From: Marivita sp. GX14005
GTDB taxonomy: Bacteria > Pseudomonadota > Alphaproteobacteria > Rhodobacterales > Rhodobacteraceae
DNA: 64,000 nucleotides
NCBI RefSeq assembly: GCF_023370775.1
Contig: NZ_JAMCCQ010000001.1
Span: 496,001 to 560,000, forward strand
Direction of reading: 5' to 3'
Shown here: one piece after another, positions 1-10,970 of the stretch
How the letters are laid out: every line of letters begins with the position of its first letter
Numbering within the stretch: position 1 is the stretch's first letter
Program-made: the position numbers and the translations under genes
The notes under the pieces: model-generated
Seen by the model: only the letters and a program-made list of their open reading frames with translations
Told to the model about the DNA's origin: nothing
Database searches by the model: none

Positions 1-429
1 GAACTTGTCGAAATCGTCCGCTTCCTGGAAATTCTTGTAGACGCTGGCAAAGCGCACATAGGCGACCGTGTCGATCCGGGCCAGCGTCTCCATCACGATC
101 TCGCCGATCTGCTTTGACGGGATATCCGTCTCCCCGAGGCTTTCGAGGCGGCGCACGATGCCGGAAATCATCTGGTCGATGCGTTCGGGTTCGATGGGGC
201 GTTTCTGCATGGCCATGCGGATCGAGCGTTCCAGCTTGTCGCGGTCGAAATCCTCGCGGCGGCCATTGCTCTTGATGACGACGAGATCGCGCAGCTGCAC
301 GCGCTCATAGGTCGTGAACCGCCCGCCACACGCCGGGCAGAACCGCCGACGCCGGATGGCGACATGATCCTCGGCCGGACGGCTGTCCTTGACCTGTGTG
401 TCGATATTTCCGCAAAACGGGCAACGCAT
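1..429 (-). CDS. nrdR: Transcriptional repressor NrdR, C-terminus cut by window edge
   Basis: The reading frame starts MRCPFCG and has the NrdR zinc ribbon: Cys3, Cys6, Cys31 and Cys34 (CPFC, then CPAC), followed by GGRFTTYER. An ATP-cone domain follows. NrdR is a zinc- and nucleotide-dependent repressor that binds NrdR boxes upstream of ribonucleotide reductase genes. The 143 visible codons reach about ten residues short of the usual family length of roughly 150, so only the extreme C-terminus is missing. The gene is divergent from the dehydrogenase at 644. Identification is secure; no NrdR box is claimed here. Confidence 0.95.
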   Translation of the reverse strand, partial: MRCPFCGNIDTQVKDSRPAEDHVAIRRRRFCPACGGRFTTYERVQLRDLVVIKSNGRREDFDRDKLERSIRMAMQKRPIEPERIDQMISGIVRRLESLGETDIPSKQIGEIVMETLARIDTVAYVRFASVYKNFQEADDFDKF

Positions 430-643
430 GAGCCGTCCCTTCTTCCTTCGTCACTGCCTCGAATGTAGGTTCGCCCCACTTATCCACAGCCACTATAGGA
501 ACGCCGCGAGGTTTTGGGTAGAGGCGATTTCGCCCCGCAAGGGATGGTGGCGAAATTTCGTCAGCGCTTTTGAGAACCATTCGGGTGAAACCTGTCGCCC
601 TTGCCATACGTTGAACGGGGTAACGCAAAGCTGAGAGGGCGAT

Positions 644-1318
644 ATGGCACGCAAGACGATTTTCATCACCGGCGCATCCACCGGCATCGGCGAAGCAACG
701 GCCCGCGCGGCGGCCAAAGAGGGCTGGAACGTCGGTCTCTTCGCGCGATCGAAGGACAAGCTGGAGCAGCTCGCCTCCGATCTCGGCGATCAGGCGCTGG
801 CGCTTCCGGGCGATGCGACGGATTTCGATGAACAGAAACAGGCGCTGGACAGGCTCGCCGATCATTTCGGCAGCGTCGATGCGGCCTATGCCAACGCGGG
901 AACCGGGCTTAGCACGTCTGGCACCGAAGCAGGCGATCCCGAGGAGTGGCACAAGATGGTGCATATCAACATCCTCGGCGTTCTTTGGACGACGAAGGCC
1001 GCAATGCCCCATCTGCGCAAGAGCACGGGACATCTGCTGATGACCGGATCGGCCGCAGGGCGACGCCATATCGCGGGGTCGGTCTATGGCGCGTCCAAAT
1101 GGTTCGTGCATGGCTATGGCGGCAATGTCGCCGAAGAGATGCGCGAATGGGGCGGGCGCTGCACGGTGATCGCGCCGGGGATGGTGGACACGCCGTTCTT
1201 CGAAGACGCCAAACCCGACAAGCTCAAGCCCGAGGATATCGCGCGCTCCGTCGTTTTCGCGCTGGGCGCCGACCCGCGCGCCAATGTGCAGGAAGTGTTC
1301 GTGATGCCGACGGGCTGA
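644..1318 (+). CDS. Short-chain dehydrogenase/reductase (SDR)
   Basis: This 224-aa protein is a classical SDR. Near the N-terminus it has the cofactor motif TGASTGIGEAT, then a YANAGTG segment (the NAG motif) and the catalytic Ser, with Tyr-x-x-x-Lys in VYGASKW. It is slightly short for the family (about 250 aa) but carries every catalytic motif. The Shine-Dalgarno AGAGGG lies about five bases before the ATG. It should reduce or oxidise an alcohol or carbonyl with NAD(P)H; the substrate cannot be read from the sequence. It stands alone between nrdR and dodecin. Confidence 0.88.
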   Translation: MARKTIFITGASTGIGEATARAAAKEGWNVGLFARSKDKLEQLASDLGDQALALPGDATDFDEQKQALDRLADHFGSVDAAYANAGTGLSTSGTEAGDPEEWHKMVHINILGVLWTTKAAMPHLRKSTGHLLMTGSAAGRRHIAGSVYGASKWFVHGYGGNVAEEMREWGGRCTVIAPGMVDTPFFEDAKPDKLKPEDIARSVVFALGADPRANVQEVFVMPTG

Positions 1319-1387
1319 GGATGCCCTGTTCGGAACCATCGGTAGCGCGGTTTGTTCTTCCCTAAGGTAACCGCAAAGGAGGATACC

Positions 1388-1591
1388 ATGAGCATTGCAA
1401 AAGTGACCGAAATCTCCGCAACCTCACCGAACAGCTTCGACGATGCGACACGCGAAGGCATCGAACGGGCCGCCAAGACCATTCGCAACATCAAGAGCGC
1501 GTGGGTCAAGGATCAGAACGTTATGGTCGAGAATGGCAAGATCACCGAGTTCAAGGTGAATCTCGCGATCACGTTCCTTCTCGACGATTGA
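1388..1591 (+). CDS. Dodecin, small flavin-binding protein
   Basis: A 67-aa protein beginning MSIAKVTEISATS and ending in KVNLAITFLLDD, which matches the dodecin family in length and motif order. Dodecins form hollow dodecamers that bind and buffer flavins, usually riboflavin or FMN in bacteria. The conserved W in SAWVKDQN is the residue that stacks on the isoalloxazine ring in the family. The start ATG follows an AAAGGAGG-type ribosome site. A small acidic repeat protein begins 14 bases downstream, so the two are probably co-transcribed. Confidence 0.9.
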   Translation: MSIAKVTEISATSPNSFDDATREGIERAAKTIRNIKSAWVKDQNVMVENGKITEFKVNLAITFLLDD

Positions 1592-1605
1592 GGGCGGGTA
1601 TCGGC

Positions 1606-1797
1606 ATGACCAATTCCGATCCCAAAACCGGCCCCGGCACCACGAACGATCCTAACCAAGCCGATCGGGCACCCGATCCGCGCCGGGATCGTTCTGCGGA
1701 TGTTCCCGAAACGTCCGACGGGCCGGAACAGACCAACCCGGATCCGAAAACAGGGCCGGGCACCACGAGCGATCCGAACCAAGCGGATCGCACCTGA
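1606..1797 (+). CDS. 63-aa hydrophilic protein with a duplicated 19-residue unit
   Basis: I do not recognise a family. The protein is almost entirely Asp, Pro, Thr, Gly, Asn and Lys and is probably disordered. Residues 3-21 and 44-62 are the same unit (core DPKTGPGTT, then DPNQADR) with 17 of 19 identical residues. Between the two copies eight codons differ synonymously and only two change the amino acid, which argues that the peptide is translated and under selection. It follows the dodecin gene by 14 bases and ends just before a terminator-like hairpin. There is no signal peptide, cysteine or membrane segment. Function unknown. Confidence 0.65.
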   Translation: MTNSDPKTGPGTTNDPNQADRAPDPRRDRSADVPETSDGPEQTNPDPKTGPGTTSDPNQADRT

Positions 1798-1802
1798 ACC
1801 AC

Positions 1803-1830
1803 ACGGGCCGGGCGGATATGCCCGGCCTGT
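1803..1830. terminator. Bidirectional hairpin between the dodecin operon and HlyU-like gene
   Basis: An 11-bp stem (1803-1813 with 1820-1830, one G-U pair) with a six-base loop lies between two convergent genes. It has only a weak T-rich tail on the plus strand. Its position between convergent stops supports use as a two-way terminator. Confidence 0.6.
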
Positions 1831-1836
1831 TTCCGT

Positions 1837-2115
1837 TCAGCGGAAAATCTCTTCGCCCTGCTGATCGATCAGCATTCTCGCTTTTCCGAGGGACGCATCG
1901 ACCGCCGCGGCGCGGCTTTCAAGCGTGTCGGCACGGATCATACGATGCGTCTTGATCTCGCCGCCGGTCTCCTTTTCGATCCGCGCGCCGATCCTCCACC
2001 GCCCGCCCTCGTTGATCGGGTCGGGATGAATGGTGAATCCCTTGTGCTCTTCGGCCGGCGCGGTCGTGGGCGTTGCGCCGTCACGCGATCCGAACAGGCG
2101 TTTCAAAAGTGACAT
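1837..2115 (-). CDS. HlyU-family small protein
   Basis: A 92-aa protein starting MSLLKRLFG, with the family core YKGF-like segment (HKGFTIHPDP), GGRWRIGARIEKE, then THRMIRADT and a C-terminal helix. It matches the HlyU family (Pfam PF10115). Despite the family name, many alphaproteobacterial members have no shown DNA-binding role. The start chosen is the MSLLKRLFG methionine, not the longer upstream frame, because the family begins at exactly this motif. It converges on the dodecin operon. Confidence 0.8.
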   Translation of the reverse strand: MSLLKRLFGSRDGATPTTAPAEEHKGFTIHPDPINEGGRWRIGARIEKETGGEIKTHRMIRADTLESRAAAVDASLGKARMLIDQQGEEIFR

Positions 2116-2287
2116 GGGCGAGCCCCCCCCTTCTCTTCTGCGCAAGGCTATCAGCGATACCGGCGACCCGGAAGTCACACTCTGGCCGGCACTCGACATA
2201 TCGTCCGAGACGCGGGTCATGCGCTGGAACAATCGGCGCGGCGCGTTGTTTCTCCACCTGAATGATAAACTTCAAGGAGATCTCATC

Positions 2288-2512
2288 ATGAAGGCGCTGA
2301 ACGCGACAGCTCTCATTCTCATCATCGTCGGCGGTTTGAACTGGGGGCTTGTGGGCCTTTTCGATTTCAACCTCGTTTCGGCGATCTTCGGCATCGATAG
2401 CTGGCTGACGAACCTTATCTACATTCTTGTGGGTATCGCGGCGATTTATGGATTCGTACTGCTGAAGCCGGTCATGAATTCGGCATCCGAGACGCACAGC
2501 CATTCCCGGTAA
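2288..2512 (+). CDS. DUF378 membrane protein
   Basis: A 74-aa protein with two hydrophobic helices (about residues 8-28 and 41-61) and the DUF378 signature LNWGLVGLFDFNLV at residues 18-31. A short polar tail with two histidines follows. Members are small inner-membrane proteins of unknown function. A Shine-Dalgarno AAGGAG sits about seven bases before ATG. The upstream plus frame that runs into this gene overlaps the HlyU-like gene and is not part of it. A strong terminator follows. Confidence 0.85.
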   Translation: MKALNATALILIIVGGLNWGLVGLFDFNLVSAIFGIDSWLTNLIYILVGIAAIYGFVLLKPVMNSASETHSHSR

Positions 2513-2540
2513 GACGCAGGAAACACCCGCAGCGACGAAA

Positions 2541-2569
2541 AGGGGGCCGCGCGGCCCCCTCTTTTGTTT

Positions 2570-2570
<1 letters not shown>
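2541..2570. terminator. Rho-independent terminator shared by DUF378 gene and rpoD
   Basis: A perfect 20-base palindrome (2541-2560) is followed on the plus strand by CTTTTGTTTT. On the minus strand the same stem is followed by a run of four T. It lies between two convergent stops and should end transcription in both directions. Confidence 0.85.
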
Positions 2571-4546
<1,976 letters not shown>

Positions 4547-4631
4547 GGATGCTCCTGTCGAGGCGGGGCGATTCGATAGGACCGAATCATTAGCGCGAGA
4601 TTGGCGATTCGCACACCCGTTTACCTGTTTT

Positions 4632-4663
4632 CTATAACGTGTTCCTTAGCAAAACACCGTCAA
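4632..4663 (-). promoter_or_regulatory. Possible rpoD promoter overlapping the dnaG stop
   Basis: On the minus strand TTGACG (4663-4658) overlaps the dnaG stop codon, and TTATAG lies at 4637-4632. The spacer of 20 bases is longer than the sigma-70 optimum, so this is a weak candidate. Confidence 0.3.
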
Positions 4664-6606
4664 CCTCCGGGTTTGTCGAATCGTATCGTCTCCATCAGGG
4701 CGGCGAAGGCGCTGCGTTCTTCCCGGTTGATCGGGGCCCCGTTGGGACCGCGATCGTATTCTGTCTTGTCCTCGGCCTGCGCCCTTTGCGCCGATTGCCG
4801 GGCCAGCGCGGCCTGCGCCAGACGCCATGTCAAACTCTCGTCGGCGGGGCCGTGCAGATCCTCTGACGCTTCCGCGATCTCGGCATCGAGCCCGGCGCGC
4901 GCTTCGAGTTTCGCAAGCTCCTCGGCAATCGTGAGCCGCGTCAGATCGCGGTCGCCCCGGTTGCGCAGACAAGGTGTGATCGCCACATGGCGTGCGCGGC
5001 ACAGCATTTCAAGGGCATCGCCGCCCAGCGCGCTATCTGCGGCCTCGCGAAGATCGTCCCCCGGCGCGCCCGCATGGCGCAACAGGCAGTCGCGCAGCGC
5101 GGCGTGATCGGGATCGGCGCAGCGCATGGTTTCGATCTGGCTCTCGAATTCCGTGATCAGGACCGGCTCGGTGAGAAGCGCCGCGAGGATCACCGCTTCG
5201 CGCAAGCGGTCCTCGACATCGCCGCCGCCCGACGCAAGCAGCGAGCCGCGCGTATCCTCCGTCGGCTTGGCGGGAGGCGAGGCTGCGCCGCGACGGAACG
5301 GGCCGCGTCCCGGGGGGCGCGGCGTCTTGAACAATTCCCAGCGGAGGCGCTTGATCTCTTCGCCGTAATGGCTGCGCAAAGAGGGATCCTGAATGGTGCG
5401 CAAACGCTCGCGCAGCGTCTTGTCGAGTGCGGCCTTGCGCTCCGGACTGTCGAAGATGCGCCCTTCCGTCTCGCGGCGCCAGAGCAGATGCACCATCGGT
5501 TGCGCCGCGTCGAGCAAGGCCTGCATCGCGGATTGCCCCTTGGCGCGGATCAGATCGTCGGGATCCTGGCCCTCGGGCAGCAGCACGAAGCGCAACGACT
5601 TGCCCGCCTCGAGCAGTGGCAGCGCGGTGTCGATCACGCGATAGGCCGCCTTGAGCCCGGCCGCATCGCCATCCAGCGCCATGATCGGCTCGTCCGCGAT
5701 CCGCCAAAGCATCTGCAGCTGCGCCTGCGTCACCGCCGTGCCAAGCGGCGCGACGGCGGCATCGAACCCGCCCGTCGCCAGCGCGATCACGTCCATGTAG
5801 CCTTCGGCGACGATCAGCGGCTTGCCCCGCCCCGCCGCCTCGCGCGCGGAGGCGAGGTTGTAGAGCGTTCGGCTCTTGTCGAAAAGCGGGGTTTCGGGGC
5901 TGTTGAGGTATTTCGCGTTGTCATTCGGATCCATCGCTCGTCCGCCGAAGGCGATGGGCCGCCCGCGCGCATCGAGGATCGGAAACATGATGCGGTTGCG
6001 AAACGTGTCGTAGGGTTTGCCGCCCTTCTGCGACGGCTTGGCCAGCCCGGCCTCGATGATCTGCTCGGCCTTCACGCCCTGCCCGGTCAGATGATCCAAG
6101 AGTCCCTGCCAGCCGGCAGGCGCGAAGCCGATGGCGAAACGGTCCTGCGCGGCATCGTCCAGCCCGCGCCGGGCCAGATAGGCACGCGCTTCGGCGCCCG
6201 CGCCACCGCGCAACTGCATCCGGAAAAAGCGAACGGCCTTGTCCACCACGTCGATCAGCAACGTCCGTCGATCCGCTTTCTCCTGCGCCTTTGGATCGCG
6301 CGCGGGCATGGTCATTCCGGCTTCGGAGGCGAGGATTTCAACGGCTTCCATGAAGGATACGTTTTCCGTCTCGCAGACGAAGGAAATGGCGTCGCCCTTG
6401 GCATGACAGCCGAAGCAGTAGTAAAATCCCTTGCGATCATCGACGTGGAAGCTGGGCGATTTTTCCTGATGGAAGGGGCATGGCGCCCACATATCGCCCT
6501 TGGCCTGATTGGATTTGCGCTGGTCCCACAGCACCTTGCGCCCCGCCACTTGGCCAAGGCTGGTGCGGCTGCGCAACTCGTCCAGAAATCCAGGTGGAAG
6601 GCTCAT
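4660..6606 (-). CDS. dnaG: DNA primase DnaG
   Basis: A 648-aa primase. The N-terminal CHC2 zinc finger is Cys43, His46, Cys64 and Cys67 (CPFH, then CFGC). The core contains VAEGYMDVIAL and MALDGDAAG, the Toprim acidic motifs that bind magnesium. The C-terminal third (about residue 430 onward, after a Pro/Arg-rich linker) is the helicase-binding region. It makes the RNA primers for replication together with DnaB. The start MSLPPGFLDELRSRT is the family start. Confidence 0.96.
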   Translation of the reverse strand: MSLPPGFLDELRSRTSLGQVAGRKVLWDQRKSNQAKGDMWAPCPFHQEKSPSFHVDDRKGFYYCFGCHAKGDAISFVCETENVSFMEAVEILASEAGMTMPARDPKAQEKADRRTLLIDVVDKAVRFFRMQLRGGAGAEARAYLARRGLDDAAQDRFAIGFAPAGWQGLLDHLTGQGVKAEQIIEAGLAKPSQKGGKPYDTFRNRIMFPILDARGRPIAFGGRAMDPNDNAKYLNSPETPLFDKSRTLYNLASAREAAGRGKPLIVAEGYMDVIALATGGFDAAVAPLGTAVTQAQLQMLWRIADEPIMALDGDAAGLKAAYRVIDTALPLLEAGKSLRFVLLPEGQDPDDLIRAKGQSAMQALLDAAQPMVHLLWRRETEGRIFDSPERKAALDKTLRERLRTIQDPSLRSHYGEEIKRLRWELFKTPRPPGRGPFRRGAASPPAKPTEDTRGSLLASGGGDVEDRLREAVILAALLTEPVLITEFESQIETMRCADPDHAALRDCLLRHAGAPGDDLREAADSALGGDALEMLCRARHVAITPCLRNRGDRDLTRLTIAEELAKLEARAGLDAEIAEASEDLHGPADESLTWRLAQAALARQSAQRAQAEDKTEYDRGPNGAPINREERSAFAALMETIRFDKPGG

Positions 6607-6657
6607 GTCAGGAATATCGGCGCTGCGGCGCGCTGAGTCCAGTGGGCAGCAGCGCGG

Positions 6658-6957
6658 CTATTGCGACAGACAGACCTGATAGAGCGCGTTGCTGACCTCG
6701 GGGGTCATCTGTTCCTCCGGCAGGCTGTAGATCCATTCGACCAGCGCCGGGATGGCGGACTCGTAATTTCTGGCATCCTCGGGGAGTTTTCCGATCACCT
6801 GAGCGGTCGCCCGCTTCGCATTTGCACCGGCTTTGCGCTGGCTCATGATGTCGGTCGCGATCTGGCCCTGCTTACGACATTCGGCTTCCTTGCCTTGAGC
6901 AAGAGCCGCGTTGGAAAAGCCGAACATCGTGGCGGCGATCAGAACGGTGCGGATCAT
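6658..6957 (-). CDS. Small secreted protein of unknown function
   Basis: A 99-aa protein with a clear signal peptide (MIRTVLIAATMFGFSNAALA, cleavage about residue 20). The mature part is mostly helical and polar, with two cysteines (Cys28 and Cys96) that could form a disulphide in the periplasm. I do not recognise a family. The start chosen is the methionine that opens the signal peptide; the longer frame upstream lacks one. It sits between glutamate dehydrogenase and dnaG, same strand, with 50-80 base gaps. Confidence 0.65.
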   Translation of the reverse strand: MIRTVLIAATMFGFSNAALAQGKEAECRKQGQIATDIMSQRKAGANAKRATAQVIGKLPEDARNYESAIPALVEWIYSLPEEQMTPEVSNALYQVCLSQ

Positions 6958-7038
6958 GGGAAACCTCCGGAATTGGAATCGGCGCGGGCCGGATCGAATT
7001 TCGCGGTATCTAGTCCGGCCCGCAACGAATGTCACCTG

Positions 7039-8475
7039 TCAGAGACCCTTTGCGCGATAGCTCGCGGCGACTTTCTCGATCGATGCGATATAGGCCGCGG
7101 TGCGAAGATCGCTGACATCCTCGCGGCCATGCCAGATTTCGCGCATGGACTGATAGGCGATGCGCATCGTGTCATCGAGCCCCGAGCGCACCAGTTCCAG
7201 CTCGTCCGCACCACGAAGATATTTCGATTTGAAGTTCGGCGTCATCGACCACTTGTCACCCAGATGTTCGCTCAACCGCTCCAACTCGCGAACGATCAAT
7301 TCGTGCCGCGCCTCCTCTTGGCGGCGCTGCATCCGGCCGAAGCGGATATGACTGAGGTTCTTCACCCATTCGAAATAGGACACCGTCACGCCGCCCGCGT
7401 TGGCATACATATCCGGGATGATCACGGTGCCTCTCTCGCGCAGGATGTCGTCCGCCCCTGCGGTGATCGGGCCATTCGCCGCTTCGATGATCAGCGGTGC
7501 CTTTATCTCATGCGCGTTCTTGAGGTTGATCACGCCCTCAAGGGCCGCCGGGATGAGAATGTCGCACTCGGCCTCCAGAACGGCGGCGCCCTCCGCAGTG
7601 TGGGAGGCATCGGGATAGGACGCAACGCCGCCATGTTTGACCATCCAGTTGCGCACCGCTTCGACATCGAGCCCGGCTTGGTTATAAAGCGCTCCGTCAC
7701 GTTCGATGATCCCGACGATCTTCGCGCCGTCCTCCTCCTCCAGGAACTTCGCCGCGTGATAGCCGACATTGCCCAGCCCCTGGACAATGACGCGTTTGCC
7801 ATCGAGCGTGCCGGACAGGCCCGCCGCCTTCACATCCTCCGGGTGCCGGAAAAACTCTCGCAGCGCGTATTGAACGCCGCGCCCCGTCGCCTCCACCCGG
7901 CCCGAGATGCCGCCCGCATTGAGCGGCTTGCCCGTCACGCAGGCCCGCGCGTTGATATCCGTCGTGTTCATGCGCGCGTATTGGTCGGCGATCCAGGCCA
8001 TCTCGCGCTCGCTGGTGCCCATGTCGGGCGCCGGCACGTTCTGCGCGGGATTGATCAGGTCGCGCTTGGCCAGCTCATAGGCAAAGCGGCGGGTGATCAA
8101 TTCGAGTTCATGCTCGTCATATTCGCGCGGATCGATGCAGAGCCCGCCCTTGGAGCCACCGAAGGGCGCCTCCACCAGAGCGCATTTATAGGTCATCAGC
8201 GCAGCCAGCGCCTCCACCTCGTCCTGGTTGACCGAAGGCGCGTAACGGATACCGCCCTTGACCGGCTCCATGTGTTCGGAATGAACCGAGCGATAGCCGG
8301 TGAAGGTCTGGATATGTCCGCGCAGGCGCACGCCGAACCGGACAGTATACGTGGCGTTGCAGACGCGGATTTTCTCCTCCAGGCCCGGCCGCAGGTCCAT
8401 CAGCGCGACCGCGCGATTGAACATCAGGTCAACCGATTGGCGGAATGTCGGTTCGTTTCCGGGGGTAATGTTCAT
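7039..8475 (-). CDS. gdhA: Glutamate dehydrogenase (Glu/Leu/Phe/Val family)
   Basis: A 478-aa enzyme that interconverts glutamate with 2-oxoglutarate and ammonia. It has the substrate motif PVKGGIRYAP, the catalytic region KCALVEAPFGGSKGG, and a Rossmann dinucleotide site with GLGNVGYHAAKFL. The start was set at MNITPGNEP because AAGGAG lies six bases before that ATG; a start 16 codons upstream lacks such a site. The cofactor (NAD or NADP) is not certain from the sequence. It is divergent from the Tad-type genes. Confidence 0.93.
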   Translation of the reverse strand: MNITPGNEPTFRQSVDLMFNRAVALMDLRPGLEEKIRVCNATYTVRFGVRLRGHIQTFTGYRSVHSEHMEPVKGGIRYAPSVNQDEVEALAALMTYKCALVEAPFGGSKGGLCIDPREYDEHELELITRRFAYELAKRDLINPAQNVPAPDMGTSEREMAWIADQYARMNTTDINARACVTGKPLNAGGISGRVEATGRGVQYALREFFRHPEDVKAAGLSGTLDGKRVIVQGLGNVGYHAAKFLEEEDGAKIVGIIERDGALYNQAGLDVEAVRNWMVKHGGVASYPDASHTAEGAAVLEAECDILIPAALEGVINLKNAHEIKAPLIIEAANGPITAGADDILRERGTVIIPDMYANAGGVTVSYFEWVKNLSHIRFGRMQRRQEEARHELIVRELERLSEHLGDKWSMTPNFKSKYLRGADELELVRSGLDDTMRIAYQSMREIWHGREDVSDLRTAAYIASIEKVAASYRAKGL

Positions 8476-8766
8476 CAGTCTCTCCTTGGATAGCGGTGCG
8501 CCCTGTCGTGACAGGCCAGCCATGAAAACCGGGTTAACCTGAACAGGTCTGCAGGGAATTTACCATGCCTTTCCGATCGATCCGGCGCCTCACTGTTTCA
8601 CCTCAGGCCTCAATCCTGCCAGCGAAGACGATTTATCCATTAAATTCAATACACTCCTAAAAATTTCCATATTTTTGGCCTTATTCTCGCCGTGTTTCGC
8701 CTTCACTTCTTCAAAAATCTAAGTGGGGTGTCAGTCCGTCTCCAAAAGGCGGGAAAGAGGTAACAA
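8476..8766. other. Intergenic region, divergent glutamate dehydrogenase and Tad genes
   Basis: This 291-base gap has no gene. Bases 8631-8690 are noticeably AT-rich for this genome and probably hold promoters for one or both directions. I cannot place a convincing -35/-10 pair. AAAGAGG at its right end is the ribosome site for the gene at 8767. Confidence 0.5.
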
Positions 8767-10431
8767 ATGATCGGATTAAGCAACCTTCTGCCAAGGCTGC
8801 CGGTCGGGAAACGGAAGAAGTCCGTGTTGCGGTCGAGTGTGGCCGGGACACTGACCCGCTTTGCCCGTGAAACCGACGGCAATATGTCTATTCTCGCATT
8901 GAGCGGGTCGATGATGATGCTCGTTTTCGGCGGCGTCGGGATCGACATGATCTATTCCGAAGTGCAGCGGACGAAACTTCAGAATACGCTCGACCGGGCG
9001 GTTCTCGCGGCGGCGAACCTCGATCAGGAACTCGACCCCGATCTCGTGGTCCGCGAATATTTCCGCGCGATGAACATGTCGGACGCGCTGTCGAGCGTTT
9101 CGGTCGATGAAGGGCTCAGCCACCGGATCGTGAGCGCACAAGCCTCACGCGAGTATGACGCGAACTTCCTCAAGCTGCTCGGCGTCGACAGCATGCATTC
9201 CGGCGGATCGGCCACTGCGGAGGAGCGGATCTCGAATGTCGAGATCTCGATGGTGCTCGACATTTCCGGCTCGATGGGCCGCAACAACAAGATCGGCAAC
9301 CTGCGCACCGCGGCGACCGAGTTCGTCGAGACTGTCATCAAGGACGACGATTCCGGTCTGACGACGATCAACATGGTGCCGTATAACGCGGTGGTGAACC
9401 TGGGATCGACCGTTGCGTCCTACTATACGCTCGATAATGCACATGACTATTCGAACTGCGTCATCTTCCCCAACTCCGCGTTCCACAGCGTCTCGATCGA
9501 CCCGAACGCGGAACTCACCCGGTTGGCGCATTTCGATCTGCGCTCGCAAAGCGAGAGCAGCACGCCCAATCTGGACTACTGGTGCCCCGATGACGATTAC
9601 GGCGCGATCATGGTCCATAGCTCGGATGAAGCGGCGCTCAAGACCCATATCGCTTCGCTGGGTGCCAAGGGGAATACCGCAATCGATCTTGGGATGAAGT
9701 GGGGCGTTGCCCTGCTCGATCCATCCGCCCGGCCAGTTGTGACCGACATGATTTCGGATGGTCTCGTTGTGTCCGGTGCGGCGGGGCGTCCTGCCGAATA
9801 TACTGCGGAAGATGCGATCAAGATTGTCGTTCTCATGACCGACGGCAAGAACACGACGCAATACGATCTTAAGAACCAGTATAAATACGGCATGTCCGAT
9901 CTCTGGATCGACGACCGGGGCGACAACAATCCCAACAACGACCGTTTCTCGCTTCGCGTCCGCGACTGGAGCGGGACGGATAACGATATTTGGTTCTGGG
10001 AGCGTTACGAAGGAAGCAACTGGAACAGCCGCTATCGCGACGAGCCCGATGGCGATGATGATGCCCGCCGGATGACCAATGCCGAGGTCTATGCGCGCTG
10101 GGGCACCAGGGGCTTTGCCAAGAAGTTCTACCGCAAGCCGTATTACGACGACTGGGTGAGCTACAACACCTATCGCGACGCCTACTACGGCTACAAGGGA
10201 ATCGTCGGCGGCAGCAGCGCGGATCGTCGTTTGTCGGATGTGTGCGAAAAAGCGCGCGACAAGGATATCACGATCTTCGCAATCGGTTTCGAAGCTCCTG
10301 CGGAGGGTCAGGCCGCGATGCGTGATTGCGCCTCCTCCCCGGCACACTACTTCGCCGTCGAAGGGCTCGAAATCAGTGACGCGTTCCGCCAGATCGCGCG
10401 GACCATCAACCAGTTGAGGCTGACCCAATGA
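8767..10431 (+). CDS. TadG-like protein with von Willebrand A domain
   Basis: A 554-aa protein. Residues 35-70 hold the Tad/pilin-like N-terminal segment (DGNMSILALSG then a hydrophobic helix), the anchor typical of TadG. From about residue 158 a vWA domain begins with the metal-ion site DISGSM, with a later MTDGKNTT. About residues 370-488 form a large insert rich in Asp, Tyr, Trp and Arg, absent from ordinary vWA folds. It probably sits in the periplasm, anchored in the inner membrane. It is followed by two TadE-like genes with overlapping starts. Confidence 0.82.
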   Translation: MIGLSNLLPRLPVGKRKKSVLRSSVAGTLTRFARETDGNMSILALSGSMMMLVFGGVGIDMIYSEVQRTKLQNTLDRAVLAAANLDQELDPDLVVREYFRAMNMSDALSSVSVDEGLSHRIVSAQASREYDANFLKLLGVDSMHSGGSATAEERISNVEISMVLDISGSMGRNNKIGNLRTAATEFVETVIKDDDSGLTTINMVPYNAVVNLGSTVASYYTLDNAHDYSNCVIFPNSAFHSVSIDPNAELTRLAHFDLRSQSESSTPNLDYWCPDDDYGAIMVHSSDEAALKTHIASLGAKGNTAIDLGMKWGVALLDPSARPVVTDMISDGLVVSGAAGRPAEYTAEDAIKIVVLMTDGKNTTQYDLKNQYKYGMSDLWIDDRGDNNPNNDRFSLRVRDWSGTDNDIWFWERYEGSNWNSRYRDEPDGDDDARRMTNAEVYARWGTRGFAKKFYRKPYYDDWVSYNTYRDAYYGYKGIVGGSSADRRLSDVCEKARDKDITIFAIGFEAPAEGQAAMRDCASSPAHYFAVEGLEISDAFRQIARTINQLRLTQ

Positions 10432-10970
10432 CCCGTTTCATCAACAAGCCTATGCGCAAGTTCCTGCGCGACGAGAATGGCGCCGCCAATACGATCGAAT
10501 TCGTGCTATGGGTGCCGCTATTCCTGATATTGATCATCGCGACGATTGAACTGGGTGCAATGACCCTTCGTCATACCCAACTGGAACGGGCGCTCGATTA
10601 CACCGTCCGCACGGTCCGGCTCGGAACGGGCGAAGAGATGACCCACGCCGCGCTCAAGACCCAGATTTGCGAGAACACGACCTTGCTCAAGCATTGCGAA
10701 GACACGCTTCAGCTCGAAATGATCCCGCTCGATCTGCGCAACTGGAGCGAGCCCCCGGTGTCTGTTGACTGCGTGGATACGGCAAAGGAGGTCAATCCCC
10801 TTCGCCAGTTCGATGCCGGCACCGATAACGAGCTGATGTATCTACGCGCTTGCTACAAGTACGAGCCGATCGCCCCCACGGGCCTTTTGGCCAAGACAGT
10901 GTTCGCCGATGAGGACGGGTATACCAAGCTGGTGTCCTTCTCGGCCTTTGTTCAGGAGCCTTCGTCATGA
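10428..10970 (+). CDS. TadE-like pilus assembly protein
   Basis: A 180-aa protein with the TadE signature: a short basic N-terminus, GAANTIEFVLWVPLF, and one long hydrophobic helix (about residues 19-45). A periplasmic domain follows, with cysteines at KTQICENTTLLKHCEDTL. The ATG overlaps the TGA of the gene upstream (ATGA), indicating translational coupling. TadE-like minor pseudopilins are processed by the prepilin peptidase TadV/CpaA. No flp or tadA is in this window. Confidence 0.8.
   Translation: MTRFINKPMRKFLRDENGAANTIEFVLWVPLFLILIIATIELGAMTLRHTQLERALDYTVRTVRLGTGEEMTHAALKTQICENTTLLKHCEDTLQLEMIPLDLRNWSEPPVSVDCVDTAKEVNPLRQFDAGTDNELMYLRACYKYEPIAPTGLLAKTVFADEDGYTKLVSFSAFVQEPSS

Noticed and set aside
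613-643. GGGGTAACGCAAAGCTGAGAG before the dehydrogenase, like the 5' half of a TPP element
   Set aside because: The GAACCTGA and ATAATG blocks are missing and the ATG follows at once, so it is chance similarity. The real element is at 53942.
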